Shown here: positions 24,601 through 32,866 of the stretch, in pieces
How the letters are laid out: every line of letters starts with the position of its first letter
How positions within the stretch are numbered: the first letter of the stretch is position 1
Source of the DNA: Winogradskya consettensis
GTDB lineage: Bacteria > Actinomycetota > Actinomycetes > Mycobacteriales > Micromonosporaceae
Length of the DNA stretch: 64,000 nt
NCBI RefSeq assembly: GCF_018332715.1
Contig: NZ_BOQP01000008.1
Span: 620,001 to 684,000, forward strand
Direction of reading: 5' to 3'
Made by a program: the position numbers and the translations under genes
The notes under the pieces: generated by a model
What the model saw: only the letters and a program-made list of their open reading frames with translations
Databases searched by the model: none
What the model was told of the DNA's origin: nothing

Positions 24601-25464
24601 ATGTCCATGCTGAACAGTCGCATCGAAGAGTTTCGCGCCAGCCTGGCCGTGCACGACATCACCGGCCAAGAGCTGGACAACTGGCTGGAGTACGCACGTT
24701 TCTATGTCGTCCTGCCCGTGGTCCCGGAAGGCCCACCGCCGATCGACGGCCCCGTGGCGGGTCGCAAGGGTGGCCTCCCCCTGCTGCCGCCGGACATGCC
24801 CTGGCCCGTCGGCCCGTCCGGCCCGCTGCCGTTCCACGGACTGGTCGACTGTGCCGCCCTGCCGCGCAGTGAGCACCTCGACCTCCAGCTACCCGCAGAC
24901 GGCTACTTCCTGTTCTTCGTCAACTTCGATGACACCATGATCAACTTTGAGGACTATGAGGGTACGGGTGACGGGTTCGGGCGCGAGCAGGAAGCCGCCC
25001 GCCTGATCTACGTGCCCGGCGGCACACCGGTGGAGGAGCGGGACGGCGAGGCGTTTCCGATCGTGGAGCTGCGGGCGACGATCAGCATTGATCCGCCGAG
25101 CTGGTCGAGCGGCGAGCCCAGTGCCGAGTTCGCCGAGCGGGTCCCGAACCACGAAAAGCTGGAGCGGCTGGCGGGAGAGTTCTGGCGGGGCTGGTACGGC
25201 GACCGCGACATCCGGCTCGGTGGCTTCACGCTCACCCCGCAGACCGAGCCCACCGACGTCATCGCCGAGCACCAGCAGCAGGTGACGGGTGGCGACCTGG
25301 ACGAGTTGCGGCAGCAGGCGGAGCGCGAGTGGGTGCCGCTGGCTCAGCTCGGCTCCGAGGAGCCGGTCGAGTCGGCGACCCTCGCGCGCTTCATGGTCAA
25401 GCGGGCCGCGGTGGCAGCGGGCGACTTCAGCGAGGTCGTCTCGGTCGCCGAGTTCATGGAGTGA
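24601..25464 (+). CDS. DUF1963 (YwqG-like) family protein
   Basis: A 287-residue protein starting MSMLNSRIEEFRASLAVHD; ATG 24607 is an alternative. The segment VAGRKGGLPLLPPDMPWPVG, followed by LPFHGLVDCAALP and DGYFLFFVNFDD, is the DUF1963 pattern (GGxPxLPxxxxWP, then a strand and FFxxxD). Later parts contain a large acidic region and the C-terminal ATLARFMVKRAAVAAGDFSE. The family is of unknown function and often appears in lists of polymorphic-toxin immunity or accessory proteins. The stop codon takes part in a small hairpin with the stop of the convergent gene. Confidence 0.75.
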   Translation: MSMLNSRIEEFRASLAVHDITGQELDNWLEYARFYVVLPVVPEGPPPIDGPVAGRKGGLPLLPPDMPWPVGPSGPLPFHGLVDCAALPRSEHLDLQLPADGYFLFFVNFDDTMINFEDYEGTGDGFGREQEAARLIYVPGGTPVEERDGEAFPIVELRATISIDPPSWSSGEPSAEFAERVPNHEKLERLAGEFWRGWYGDRDIRLGGFTLTPQTEPTDVIAEHQQQVTGGDLDELRQQAEREWVPLAQLGSEEPVESATLARFMVKRAAVAAGDFSEVVSVAEFME

Positions 25465-25479
25465 CGCCGGTGGGCGTCA
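25462..25479. terminator. Bidirectional hairpin made from two convergent stop codons
   Basis: TGACGCC (25462-25468) and GGCGTCA (25473-25479) pair perfectly around a GGTG loop. The left arm begins with the stop of the DUF1963 gene and the right arm ends with the reverse-strand stop of the monooxygenase gene. The stem is short (7 bp) but could act as a shared terminator or mRNA end. Confidence 0.5.
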
Positions 25480-25800
25480 GTTGACGGTCATCTCGCCGAG
25501 CAAGGACCAGTCGTCCTGGTCGATCGACTGGCTGATGATGCGGGGCGTGGCCTGCAGGTGGGGCGGGAGGTCCCGCCGGGCCTGCTCGAAGTGGGCCGAG
25601 CCGACGTGTGCCCCGCCCGCGTCGCCGTCGCGGAAGGCCTCGACGAGGACGTATTCGTTCGGGTCGTCGAGGCAGCGGGACCAGTCGAACCAGAGGCAGC
25701 CCGGTTCGGCGCGGGTGGCGCGGGTGAAGGGGCCGGAGATCTCGGGCCACTGGTTGGCGTACTCCGGCTTGATCAGGAATTTGGCGGTAATGAAGATCAT
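25477..25800 (-). CDS. Antibiotic biosynthesis monooxygenase (ABM)-domain protein
   Basis: A 107-residue ferredoxin-like protein (MIFITAKFLIKPEYANQWPE) with the ABM features EPGCLWFDWSRCLDDPNEYV and LVEAFRDGDAGGAHVGSAHF. Such dimeric cofactor-free proteins include quinol monooxygenases (YgiN) and heme-degrading IsdG types; the pattern FDWSRCLDDPNEYVLVEAF is the YgiN-like form. The ATG at 25800 is 33 bp from the GTG of the divergent gene at 25834. Confidence 0.85.
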   Translation of the reverse strand: MIFITAKFLIKPEYANQWPEISGPFTRATRAEPGCLWFDWSRCLDDPNEYVLVEAFRDGDAGGAHVGSAHFEQARRDLPPHLQATPRIISQSIDQDDWSLLGEMTVN

Positions 25801-25833
25801 GGTGGACCTCTCCGGGTGGCCTAAACTGGGGCG

Positions 25834-26439
25834 GTGACCGAGTACGACGCGTCCATGATCCAGGTGCTGACCTTGGACGCCTCGGTGCGGAAACGGCCGG
25901 GGATGTATTTCCGGTTCGCCCAGGATAATCCGCTGCTGCCCACCCAGGTCCTCGCGGACGTGCTCGGCTCCGTCGATCATCCGCCGACCGCCGTGGCGCC
26001 GGTGCACTCCGCGGACGCCGTCGCCGAGATCACCGGTGACCTGGCCTTCACGGTCACGGACAACCTGCGCGCGCAGCCCGGGAAGAGCGGCTACTTCGAC
26101 TCGCTGATCACACCGGACCGTCTCTGGTTCGCGGCGGCCGCGGCGCTCAGCACCGCGGTCCTGGTCGAGATCTGGCAGGACGGCCAGGCCTACCGCCAGC
26201 ACCTCGCGGGCCTGCATCCGACCGGCCCCGCCGAGGAGTTCCCCGCCCCGCCCGGCGCGGGCGCCCGGTTCGCGTTCACCCTGGACACGACCTACTTCGC
26301 CCCGGGCGCTGCCATCACCACCGACCTGGCCACGATCGACCTGCACGGCCCCGACTGCGAAAAAGGCCACCGCACCGGTTCGGTCACCGTCCGGGACCTC
26401 CGCGGCCCTCAAGCGCCTCGAGAATTTCAGTACGCGTAA
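25834..26439 (+). CDS. GyrB-like protein without ATP-binding motifs
   Basis: A 201-residue protein whose start, IQVLTLDASVRKRPGMYFR (residues 9-27), strongly resembles the start of DNA gyrase B (IQVLEGLEAVRKRPGMYIG). Later, FAAAAALSTAVLVEIWQDGQ plus YRQHLAGLHPT resembles the gyrase segment VVNALSxxLxVxVxRDGKxYxQ. The ATPase signatures (EVVDNSVDEA, DNGRGIP, the glycine loop) are absent, as are transducer and TOPRIM domains. It is therefore a degenerate or repurposed GHKL-type protein, perhaps a gyrase decoy, inhibitor or ATP-independent binder. The GTG start at 25834 begins MTEYDASMIQVL. The N-terminal arm in gyrase makes the dimer contact, so heterodimerisation with GyrB is conceivable. Confidence 0.7.
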   Translation: MTEYDASMIQVLTLDASVRKRPGMYFRFAQDNPLLPTQVLADVLGSVDHPPTAVAPVHSADAVAEITGDLAFTVTDNLRAQPGKSGYFDSLITPDRLWFAAAAALSTAVLVEIWQDGQAYRQHLAGLHPTGPAEEFPAPPGAGARFAFTLDTTYFAPGAAITTDLATIDLHGPDCEKGHRTGSVTVRDLRGPQAPREFQYA

Positions 26440-26515
26440 AGCTGTCGCGGATCCGACATAGTCCCCTCGTTCGCCGGCGTACCGTCGCCCGGGCGGCAGT
26501 GGCACGGGAGGAGCG

Positions 26516-26836
26516 GTGATGCGCACCACCCCCATGCGGCTGCTCGGCTTCCTGACCGCGTTCTCCGACGGCCGGCTGCCCGGCATCGGTGGCTCCTCGC
26601 TCGCCCGATGCCATCATCCCGGTTGTCGCTGGCGCGACTTCGTCTATCGCGTCGACGCCATGACCGGCTGCCGACTCCATCCCGGCGAATCACGCAAGGT
26701 CCGCAGCGGAACGCGCCTGTCGGTTCGATGTTTCGGCTCGCCGTCCTGCCAGCGCAAGTCGGTTGACGTCGTCTACAGCCGCGACCTGCACACCCGCGAG
26801 GACTTTCGCTGCTCTACCCACAGACAGGACCTCTGA
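26516..26836 (+). CDS. Small Cys/His-rich hypothetical protein
   Basis: A 106-residue basic protein (GTG 26516 or ATG 26519, after the ribosome binding site GGGAGGAG). Potential metal ligands are CHHPGC, TGCRLH, CFGSPSC and CSTHRQ, suggesting two zinc knuckles. A hydrophobic start (MRTTPMRLLGFLTAFSDG) could be a short helix. No family is recognised. The stop at 26836 directly abuts the GTG of the membrane protein gene, so they are coexpressed. It may bind nucleic acid or act as an accessory to the membrane protein. Confidence 0.6.
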   Translation: MMRTTPMRLLGFLTAFSDGRLPGIGGSSLARCHHPGCRWRDFVYRVDAMTGCRLHPGESRKVRSGTRLSVRCFGSPSCQRKSVDVVYSRDLHTREDFRCSTHRQDL

Positions 26837-27790
26837 GTGAGTACCGATGTCCTCGCTGACCTGCCCACCCGCTTCAAACTGGTCAACGCCCTGCCGGCCA
26901 CGTTCTTTGCCGTTCTCACCGGGGCTCTGCTGCTGGCCGGAGCACCTGGGGAAGCACCCGGCTGGGACAACCTCGTGGAGCACGGGCGGCGTTACGGCTG
27001 GGTCGGTGCTGTAGGGGCAATGGCGCTGGTCACCGTGACCGCGTTGCTGCTGGAGCCGCTGGAACTGGCCTCGATCCGGTTGCTCGAAGGCTACTGGTCG
27101 GCCCGGGGTCCCCTGGGCCGTGCCGCCGAGTTCGGCCGCTGGATTCAGCGGCAACGCAGGGACAGAGTCGAGTTCCTCCTCGACGCCGCCCTTGTGCAGG
27201 GCATGCCGACCGAGGACCTGCAACTGCAGCTCGCCCTGATGCCGCAGGGCGAACTACTGCCGACGGCACTCGGCAATCGGCTCCGGTCCTTCGAGGAGAA
27301 AGCCGGTCGGGCGTACGGCTTGGAGTCCACCGAGCTGTGGCCACGGCTCTACTACGTGCTGCCCGAACCCGTCCTCGCGTACGTGGGCAAGGCCCGCAAT
27401 CAGCTCGATACTGCGAGCCGCCTCTGCCTGACCTTCATCCTCAGTGCGCTCGTTTCGGCCGTGCTCTTGGCCGGTCACCCGCTCTGGTACGCACTCCCCG
27501 CTGGTTCAGCGCTCGCCGCCGCCGCGTCCTACCGGTCCGCGTTGGCCGCTGCCGACAGTTTCGGCATCGCGGTGACTGCCGCGATCGATGTATACCGGCT
27601 CCGGCTGCTCCAGGAGATGCGGGTCGACATGCCCGCTGACACCGCCGCGGAACGCCTGATCAACGAGACGTTGCGTGACCTCTGGACGGGCGACACGACA
27701 GCATCCGTGCGCTATGCACCCGCCGACAGCGACATTTTGGTCATCTTCAAAAATCTGAGATCCGGCAGGCGCCCTAGACCACGTTCCTGA
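26837..27790 (+). CDS. Hypothetical multi-pass membrane protein
   Basis: A 317-residue protein with hydrophobic segments near residues 15-36 (NALPATFFAVLTGALLLAG), 57-80 (VGAVGAMALVTVTALLLEP), 198-216 (FILSALVSAVLLAG) and 220-245 (YALPAGSALAAAASY). The central 110-residue loop between the second and third is charged (IQRQRRDRVEFLLDAA) and probably cytoplasmic; the C-terminal 70 residues are also hydrophilic. No transporter or enzyme motif is seen. The GTG start directly follows the stop of the Cys-rich gene. The 3' end overlaps the convergent LiaF-like gene by 17 bp. Confidence 0.7.
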   Translation: MSTDVLADLPTRFKLVNALPATFFAVLTGALLLAGAPGEAPGWDNLVEHGRRYGWVGAVGAMALVTVTALLLEPLELASIRLLEGYWSARGPLGRAAEFGRWIQRQRRDRVEFLLDAALVQGMPTEDLQLQLALMPQGELLPTALGNRLRSFEEKAGRAYGLESTELWPRLYYVLPEPVLAYVGKARNQLDTASRLCLTFILSALVSAVLLAGHPLWYALPAGSALAAAASYRSALAAADSFGIAVTAAIDVYRLRLLQEMRVDMPADTAAERLINETLRDLWTGDTTASVRYAPADSDILVIFKNLRSGRRPRPRS

Positions 27791-28505
27791 CCCGGAGCGA
27801 ACTGTACGCGGACAGCACAACGATGCGTAAAGTAGGCGCCGACGCCGCCGTGGCAGCAACAATGACGTCTTGGCTCAGACCTGGGCCACGCGCATCGACC
27901 TGGACGGCGACCCCACGGGGAACTTCGACGTCGATACCCGAGAGCGCCCCGCGAATGTCCACCCGAGCCTGATCCGCCGTGGGGGTGGCGAGCACCTTCA
28001 CTCGGTACCCGCCGATCAGGGTCCGCAGCACCAGCAGCGGCTGGACTCCCGGGTCCCAGTTGACCGGCCGAGTGAAACCCACCAGAGTCTCCCGGCGAAC
28101 GATCGCGGCAGGGCCGGTCCGCACTACCGGCGCCGCCTTGCCGATCATGAGCAAGCCCATCCCGGCGGCAAGCAGCGCCAACGGCAACAGAAGAGGTCGC
28201 GCCCATTGCGGTAGAGGGTTGAGCGTGAACACCAGCGCCATAGTCCCCACCGAGAGCAACGCGACCGGCCCGATCAGCGTGTTCGCAGCGGGGAGCAGTC
28301 TGATGCCACCTGCGATGCCCAGACAGATCAGAGCAAGCGGCCACCAGCGCGCTGCGGTCCGGCTCAGCTCGGCACCGGGCACTGTCCGCTCGATGAGCAG
28401 AACCGTGCCACCCACCGCCAGCGCGGCCGCGAACACCCGCCGGGCCGGGCTCACTCCCCCGCCCACCCACGGCCGCACTGCAATGTCATGCGCGCATCCA
28501 ATCAT
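27774..28505 (-). CDS. LiaF-like membrane protein with C-terminal beta domain
   Basis: A 243-residue protein. Residues 20-130 contain four membrane helices (RRVFAAALAVGGTVLLIE, WWPLALICLGIAGGIRLLP, LIGPVALLSVGTMALVF, LLLPLALLAAGMGLLMIG). The C-terminal domain has VRTLIGGYRV-like strands and RVDIRGALSGIDVEVPRGVA, typical of the LiaF/DUF2154-type beta fold that responds to envelope stress in Firmicutes. No LiaRS two-component system is adjacent. ATG 28505 is used; a GTG at 28454 (VSPARRVFAA) would put the start right before the first helix. The 3' ends of this and the convergent gene overlap. Confidence 0.7.
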   Translation of the reverse strand: MIGCAHDIAVRPWVGGGVSPARRVFAAALAVGGTVLLIERTVPGAELSRTAARWWPLALICLGIAGGIRLLPAANTLIGPVALLSVGTMALVFTLNPLPQWARPLLLPLALLAAGMGLLMIGKAAPVVRTGPAAIVRRETLVGFTRPVNWDPGVQPLLVLRTLIGGYRVKVLATPTADQARVDIRGALSGIDVEVPRGVAVQVDARGPGLSQDVIVAATAASAPTLRIVVLSAYSSLRVRNVV

Positions 28506-28619
28506 GCGCCGGCATCCGGTATTCCGACCACCGACCGGCAATAGAGCTCCGCGACCGACGGAGCTGATCGCTAGGCTCAGCGGATCAGCATGACGGTACG
28601 GTGGTGGGAGGGGGCGGGA

Positions 28620-29102
28620 GTGGCGAAGGAGACCGGGCGTAAGGCCATTGCGTCGAACAAGAAGGCGCGGCACGAGTACGAGGTGCTGCGGACGTTCGAG
28701 GCGGGGCTGGTGCTGGCGGGCACCGAGGTGAAGTCGTTGCGGGCCGGGTATGTGTCGATCGTGGACGCCTTTGCCGCGGAGCACGAGGGCGAGCTGCTTC
28801 TCTACAACCTGCACATCGCGGAGTACGGGTTCGGTTCGTGGACGAATCACGCTCCCCGGCGTACCCGTAAATTGTTGCTGCACAAGGTCGAGATCGCGCG
28901 CATCCTCGACAAGCTCAATGAGAACGGTATCGCCCTGGTGCCCTTGTCCCTGTATTTCAACGACGGCTGGGCGAAGGTCGAGCTGGCGCTGGCGCGGGGC
29001 AAGAAGGAGTACGACAAACGCCAGACGCTCGCCAAGCGGGACGCCGAGCGGGAGATCTCCCGGGCGATGGGACGCCACCTCAAGGGTCACCCGAGAGGGT
29101 GA
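28620..29102 (+). CDS. smpB: SsrA-binding protein SmpB
   Basis: A 160-residue protein, the usual family length, starting at a GTG behind a strong GGGAGGGGGCGGGAG ribosome binding site. Motifs: [65 protein letters not shown] and the C-terminal [19 protein letters not shown] tail that reaches the decoding centre. SmpB delivers tmRNA to stalled ribosomes. In many actinobacteria it follows ftsE-ftsX and precedes ssrA; neither is present here. The gene lies between a LiaF-like gene and an esterase. Confidence 0.95.
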   Translation: MAKETGRKAIASNKKARHEYEVLRTFEAGLVLAGTEVKSLRAGYVSIVDAFAAEHEGELLLYNLHIAEYGFGSWTNHAPRRTRKLLLHKVEIARILDKLNENGIALVPLSLYFNDGWAKVELALARGKKEYDKRQTLAKRDAEREISRAMGRHLKGHPRG

Positions 29103-29123
29103 ATCCGTGAGATCCTGTGCTGC

Positions 29124-30266
29124 ATGCTGGCAGCGGATCTCTGGCAACGGGCGGTCGCGGGCGGTGGGCCGGTGGTCTCGCCGGTGGATGCGCGGGGCCT
29201 GGTCGAGGTCAGCTTCGTGTGGCGCGGCGAGGCGGAGCGCACCTCGGTCGGGTGGGGTTCGCAGGAGCCGATGGAGCGAGCGCCCGGCACGGACATCTGG
29301 CATCGCACGTTCCGGTTGCCGGCGACGATGCGCACCATCTACTACTACTCGCACATAGCGGTCGAGGAGCATCGCACCCCGCCAGACGACAGCGGCTCCG
29401 GTCCCACCCACGTCGACCCGCTGAACCCCGACCGGATGCTGTTCCCCGGCGACCCCGGCGATCCCACCGACCGTGACGGCTGGGTGTCGGTGCTGACCCT
29501 GCCACGGGCCGCGCCCCAGACCTGGTGCCTGCCGCGGCCGGGAGTTCCTGCTGGGACGGTCGAGCGGGCGGAGCTGGACGGCGGCCATCGGGTCGCGGTC
29601 TACCGGCCCGCCGGCGAGCGGCGCACCGGGCTGCCCGCGGTGGTCGTCTTCGACGGTTATCTCGCGCGCACGATGATGGCGATGCCGGTGACCATCGACA
29701 ACCTGATCGCCGCCGGGGAGATACCGCCGCTCGTGGCCATCTTCGTGGACGGCACCGACGAGACCCGGCTCGAGGACCTGGCGCCGTCATCGGAAAAGAC
29801 GACCCGGTTCATGATCCGCGAGCTGATGCCGTGGGCGCGCCGGGTGCACGGGATCAGCCCGTACCCGCAGGATGTTGCCCTGGCCGGGATGTCGCTCGGT
29901 GGTCTCGCCGCCGCGGCGCTGGCGCTGCGGGCACCGGAGGTGTTCGGCGCGGTGATCAGCCATTCGGGCAGCTTCTGGTGGCCGGCGCCCGCCGACGGCG
30001 ACCCGGAGTGGCTGACCCGCGAGGTCGCCCGCCGCCCCCGCGCCGGCGTGCGGTTCTATCTCGACATCGGCGACCGGGAGCGGCAGATCTTCCTGCCCGG
30101 CGTGCCCGACCAGGTGACGGTCAACCGGCGGATGCGTGACGCGCTGCGGGCGAAGGGCTACCCGGTCACGTACGCGGAATACCCGGGCGAGCACGACTAC
30201 GTGAACTGGCGAAACACGTTCGCCGACGGCCTCCGCGCGGTGTTCGGGCATACCCCCACCGGATAG
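29124..30266 (+). CDS. Enterochelin esterase-like (Fes-type) hydrolase
   Basis: A 380-residue alpha/beta hydrolase. Residues 1-135 form the Fes-type N-terminal domain (VEVSFVWRGEAERTSVGWGS, WHRTFRLPATMRTIYYYSH). The hydrolase domain has the nucleophile elbow GMSLGG with Ser257, VISHSGSFWW, LDIGDRE and the catalytic His in GEHDYVNWR. Fes-type enzymes cleave the lactone of ferric triscatecholate siderophores, but many members act on other esters. No siderophore biosynthesis or uptake gene is nearby. There is no signal peptide, so it acts in the cytoplasm. Confidence 0.88.
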   Translation: MLAADLWQRAVAGGGPVVSPVDARGLVEVSFVWRGEAERTSVGWGSQEPMERAPGTDIWHRTFRLPATMRTIYYYSHIAVEEHRTPPDDSGSGPTHVDPLNPDRMLFPGDPGDPTDRDGWVSVLTLPRAAPQTWCLPRPGVPAGTVERAELDGGHRVAVYRPAGERRTGLPAVVVFDGYLARTMMAMPVTIDNLIAAGEIPPLVAIFVDGTDETRLEDLAPSSEKTTRFMIRELMPWARRVHGISPYPQDVALAGMSLGGLAAAALALRAPEVFGAVISHSGSFWWPAPADGDPEWLTREVARRPRAGVRFYLDIGDRERQIFLPGVPDQVTVNRRMRDALRAKGYPVTYAEYPGEHDYVNWRNTFADGLRAVFGHTPTG

Positions 30267-30269
30267 ACG

Positions 30270-31400
30270 TCAGCCCACCAGATAGGAGCGCAGCACCCAG
30301 TCGTCCTCGACGTAGTAGATGCGGCCGTCCGTGACGACCGGATGGGTCCGGGGCCGCCCGACGACCGGGACGTCGAGCCGCCGATTGCCGGTGTCCGGGT
30401 CCACGAACGTCGTGCCGACGTAGAGCTGGTCGCGCGCGTAGACGGGCTGCTGCGCGGCCGCCGGTAACCCGTGGTAGACCTTGACCAGCTGCCCGGTGAC
30501 CTCGCGGACCTCGACCTTGCCGCTGCGGGAGACGAAGAGCTGGTTCCCGCTGATCGTGAACGGTCCTGCGGGGAAGCCGCTGCCCGCGTACGCCTTGCCG
30601 GTGCCGGACCGCACCCGCACGATCCGGTCGCCTGCCCGGGCGTAGAACACGGACGGGCTCCCAGCGAGCACCGACCACTTCTTCGCCGTACGCCACAGGA
30701 TCCTGCCTGTCGTCATGGCCAGCGCATACGCACCCCGCCCGTCACGCCGCGTCACCAGGATCGTCCCGAGGGCTGCCACCGAGCGGGTCCAGCCGTCGGT
30801 GCGCCGCCACAGCTTCGTGCCATCACTGATCCGGTACGCGGTGACGTTGCTCTGCTTCGCCGCCCACCCGCTGACCAGGGCGATCCCCCGATCGGCGACC
30901 AGCTCGAACGTCGACACGGGGAGCCGTACCCGCCACCTGCGCGCGCCGGTCAGCTCGTTCACCGCGGTCAGGTACGACGGTGAACTCCCGGCCTTGCGGC
31001 AGGTCGTGGTGAGCGTCAGCAGCATCCCGCCGGCGACCACCATCGCCCCGGCCCGCTCCCGGTCGACCGCCCGCGGCCCCCAGTGCCCGAGCCGCCAGCT
31101 CCACAGTTTCTTCCCGGTGCCCCCGTCGTACGAGTCGACGCTGTGCCCGGTCCGCACGAACATCCGGCCCGCATGCACGACGGGCGCGCCGAACTGGGTG
31201 CAGACCTCGTTGTCGGGCGCCAGCTGCACTGACCAGCTCAGGCTCATCCCGGTGAAGCGGGGCGGCTGCTCGTAAGGGTTGTAGAAGTTCGCGTACGGGC
31301 TGCCGCCGTCATGGGTCCAGTCCGCCTGTGCGGGCCCGGCCAGCAGGCTCGTCGCGAGGATTCCGGTCAGCGCCGCCCTGATGATCTTCACACCAGGCAC
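30270..31400 (-). CDS. Secreted PQQ-like beta-propeller protein
   Basis: A 376-residue exported protein with a signal peptide (IIRAALTGILATSLLAGPAQA) and repeated blades of the form DGGTGKKLWSW, NELTGARRWRV, RISDGTKLWRR, AMTTGRILWRT and VDPDTGNRRL. These are the PQQ_2 tryptophan-docking repeats found both in quinoprotein dehydrogenases and in non-enzymatic propellers such as BamB. No dehydrogenase active-site Cys-Cys or calcium ligands are obvious, so a scaffold role is likely. Starts at GTG 31400 or GTG 31391. Confidence 0.8.
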   Translation of the reverse strand: MPGVKIIRAALTGILATSLLAGPAQADWTHDGGSPYANFYNPYEQPPRFTGMSLSWSVQLAPDNEVCTQFGAPVVHAGRMFVRTGHSVDSYDGGTGKKLWSWRLGHWGPRAVDRERAGAMVVAGGMLLTLTTTCRKAGSSPSYLTAVNELTGARRWRVRLPVSTFELVADRGIALVSGWAAKQSNVTAYRISDGTKLWRRTDGWTRSVAALGTILVTRRDGRGAYALAMTTGRILWRTAKKWSVLAGSPSVFYARAGDRIVRVRSGTGKAYAGSGFPAGPFTISGNQLFVSRSGKVEVREVTGQLVKVYHGLPAAAQQPVYARDQLYVGTTFVDPDTGNRRLDVPVVGRPRTHPVVTDGRIYYVEDDWVLRSYLVG

Positions 31401-31413
31401 AACGACCGGCTCG

Positions 31414-31884
31414 CTATTCCGGCATCGGCAGCTCGGCGGCCTCGCCGGTCGCGGGCGCGGCGGAATGCTCGGGCGCCGCGAGCAGGCTGCGGGTGTAACG
31501 GCCCTGCTGACGCGTCACGGGCAGCGTGATGAGGTGAATCGGCGGCGGCGGCTCGACGAACCGTCCCGTCCCCCACCGGATCCAGAACGGCAGCCGCCCC
31601 TCCTCCGCCTCGGCGAGCAGCTTGTCGACGGTCCGCTGCCGATGCGTATGGTCGACCTCGACCACGATCGGCGGCCCGTCCTCCCGCGCCAGCGCGACAT
31701 CCAGCACCGAATGCTGCCGCTCCATCGGCGGCGGCAACGTCACCACACTCGCCGCCCGCCGGTAGACCCGCCACCCGTGCGCCTCACCCCACTCACCGAC
31801 CGTATCGATGATCAGGGCGGTCACCTGCTCCTGGGTGAGCCCGGTGAACGTCAGCGCGGCGAGCCGGGGCGCCAGGTCGTCCAT
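31414..31884 (-). CDS. Hypothetical protein, possibly PD-(D/E)XK-like
   Basis: A 156-residue protein starting MDDLAPRLAALTFTGLTQEQ. The middle has the arrangement HSVLDVALAREDGPPIVVEV followed by DHTHRQRTVDKLLAEAEEG, i.e. an Asp strand, an acidic strand and a helix, similar in spacing to a restriction-nuclease core, but the canonical Lys is Asp here. A weak resemblance only. It ends in FWIRWGTGRFVEPPPPIHLI and a low-complexity tail. It lies 14 bp upstream of the propeller gene on the same strand. Confidence 0.55.
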   Translation of the reverse strand: MDDLAPRLAALTFTGLTQEQVTALIIDTVGEWGEAHGWRVYRRAASVVTLPPPMERQHSVLDVALAREDGPPIVVEVDHTHRQRTVDKLLAEAEEGRLPFWIRWGTGRFVEPPPPIHLITLPVTRQQGRYTRSLLAAPEHSAAPATGEAAELPMPE

Positions 31885-31984
31885 GCCCGGAATCGTAGTT
31901 CGCCCCCTCCCCGCCCTTGCGGCCAGCCTTCGGGACGAGAGACGCAGCCTTACGGGACGAGATCGGCCGGTCTGCGTGACGGGT

Positions 31985-32731
31985 TCAGTCGGCGGGTGTG
32001 AGAACGGCGCCGGTGATGACGATTGTGCCGTTGGGGTCGCTGCACTGCACCCGGAGCGTGAGCTTCTCGGCGTCGTCGATCGTCGCGGTCAACTGCTGTG
32101 CCCGGGCGGCGGTGGCCTGCTGCTGCTTGCCGACCTCGGCGGTGACCAGGTCACCGTCCCGCTGCAGCGTCCCTGTGAGAGCGGTCACGTAGGTGGCCGA
32201 CCGTTGATCGGCGTCCGGCGGATAGTACGGCCGGACATCGGCCCGGAACTCCGTATAGCGGCCCCTCACCGGATAGGTGATGCTGTGCTCCTGGTCGCCG
32301 GTCTCGTTCGACGGGCAGCTGATCGCGATGGGCCGGTCGGTCCAGCCATCCCTGCCCCGCACCGGTCGCGGCACCGCGACGAGGAACGCGGCGCCGGATT
32401 CCGCGGTGAAGTCGAACAGATATTCCCCGCTCGCAGCCGGCGTCGGCCCGCTCGGGCTTTGTGGCACGCTGGACGTCCCCGGTCGGGGGGCCGTCCCATG
32501 AGCCGCGGACGGCGCGGACCCGGCGTCGGCGGACCCGGCGTCGGCGGTGACTGCGTCGGCGGGCCCGGGGCCCGGCGGGGACTTCGGCCACTGCCAGGCC
32601 ACGAATGCCACGAGAAGGCTGAGGATGCCCGCGACGGTGCCCAGCACGGTCGCCCGGACTCCCGTGTCCCAGCCGCGCCAGCCACGCGGCTCGGGGACAT
32701 TGCGGGCCTCCGGGGTGGAAGTGGTGCTCAC
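31985..32731 (-). CDS. Membrane-anchored hypothetical protein
   Basis: A 248-residue protein if the GTG at 32731 is used (VSTTSTPEARNVPEP); a GTG at 32761 adds 10 residues. A single membrane segment lies near residues 25-48 (VLGTVAGILSLLVAFVAWQW), followed by an Ala/Pro/Asp-rich linker and a beta-rich outer domain (GEYLFDFTAESGAAFLVAVP, SCPSNETGDQEHSITYPV, LTLRVQCSDPNGTIVITG). The two Cys could form an extracellular disulfide. It is divergent from another single-pass protein gene at 32867, with about 135 bp between starts. Confidence 0.65.
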   Translation of the reverse strand: MSTTSTPEARNVPEPRGWRGWDTGVRATVLGTVAGILSLLVAFVAWQWPKSPPGPGPADAVTADAGSADAGSAPSAAHGTAPRPGTSSVPQSPSGPTPAASGEYLFDFTAESGAAFLVAVPRPVRGRDGWTDRPIAISCPSNETGDQEHSITYPVRGRYTEFRADVRPYYPPDADQRSATYVTALTGTLQRDGDLVTAEVGKQQQATAARAQQLTATIDDAEKLTLRVQCSDPNGTIVITGAVLTPAD

Positions 32732-32866
32732 GATGTGCCACCCGAGGTTCAATACCGCCACATTGGCGGGGGTACATCATTCCGCATCAATTCATGATCG
32801 GAATTCAGATCGTCTGACACATTCACGACACACGCGAGCCAATTCCGGCGTACTAAGGTGCGGCCG

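Noticed and set aside
29103..29123. tmRNA (ssrA) next to smpB
   Set aside because: The gap between smpB and the next gene is only about 20 bp and the upstream gap has no tmRNA-like acceptor or tag region.
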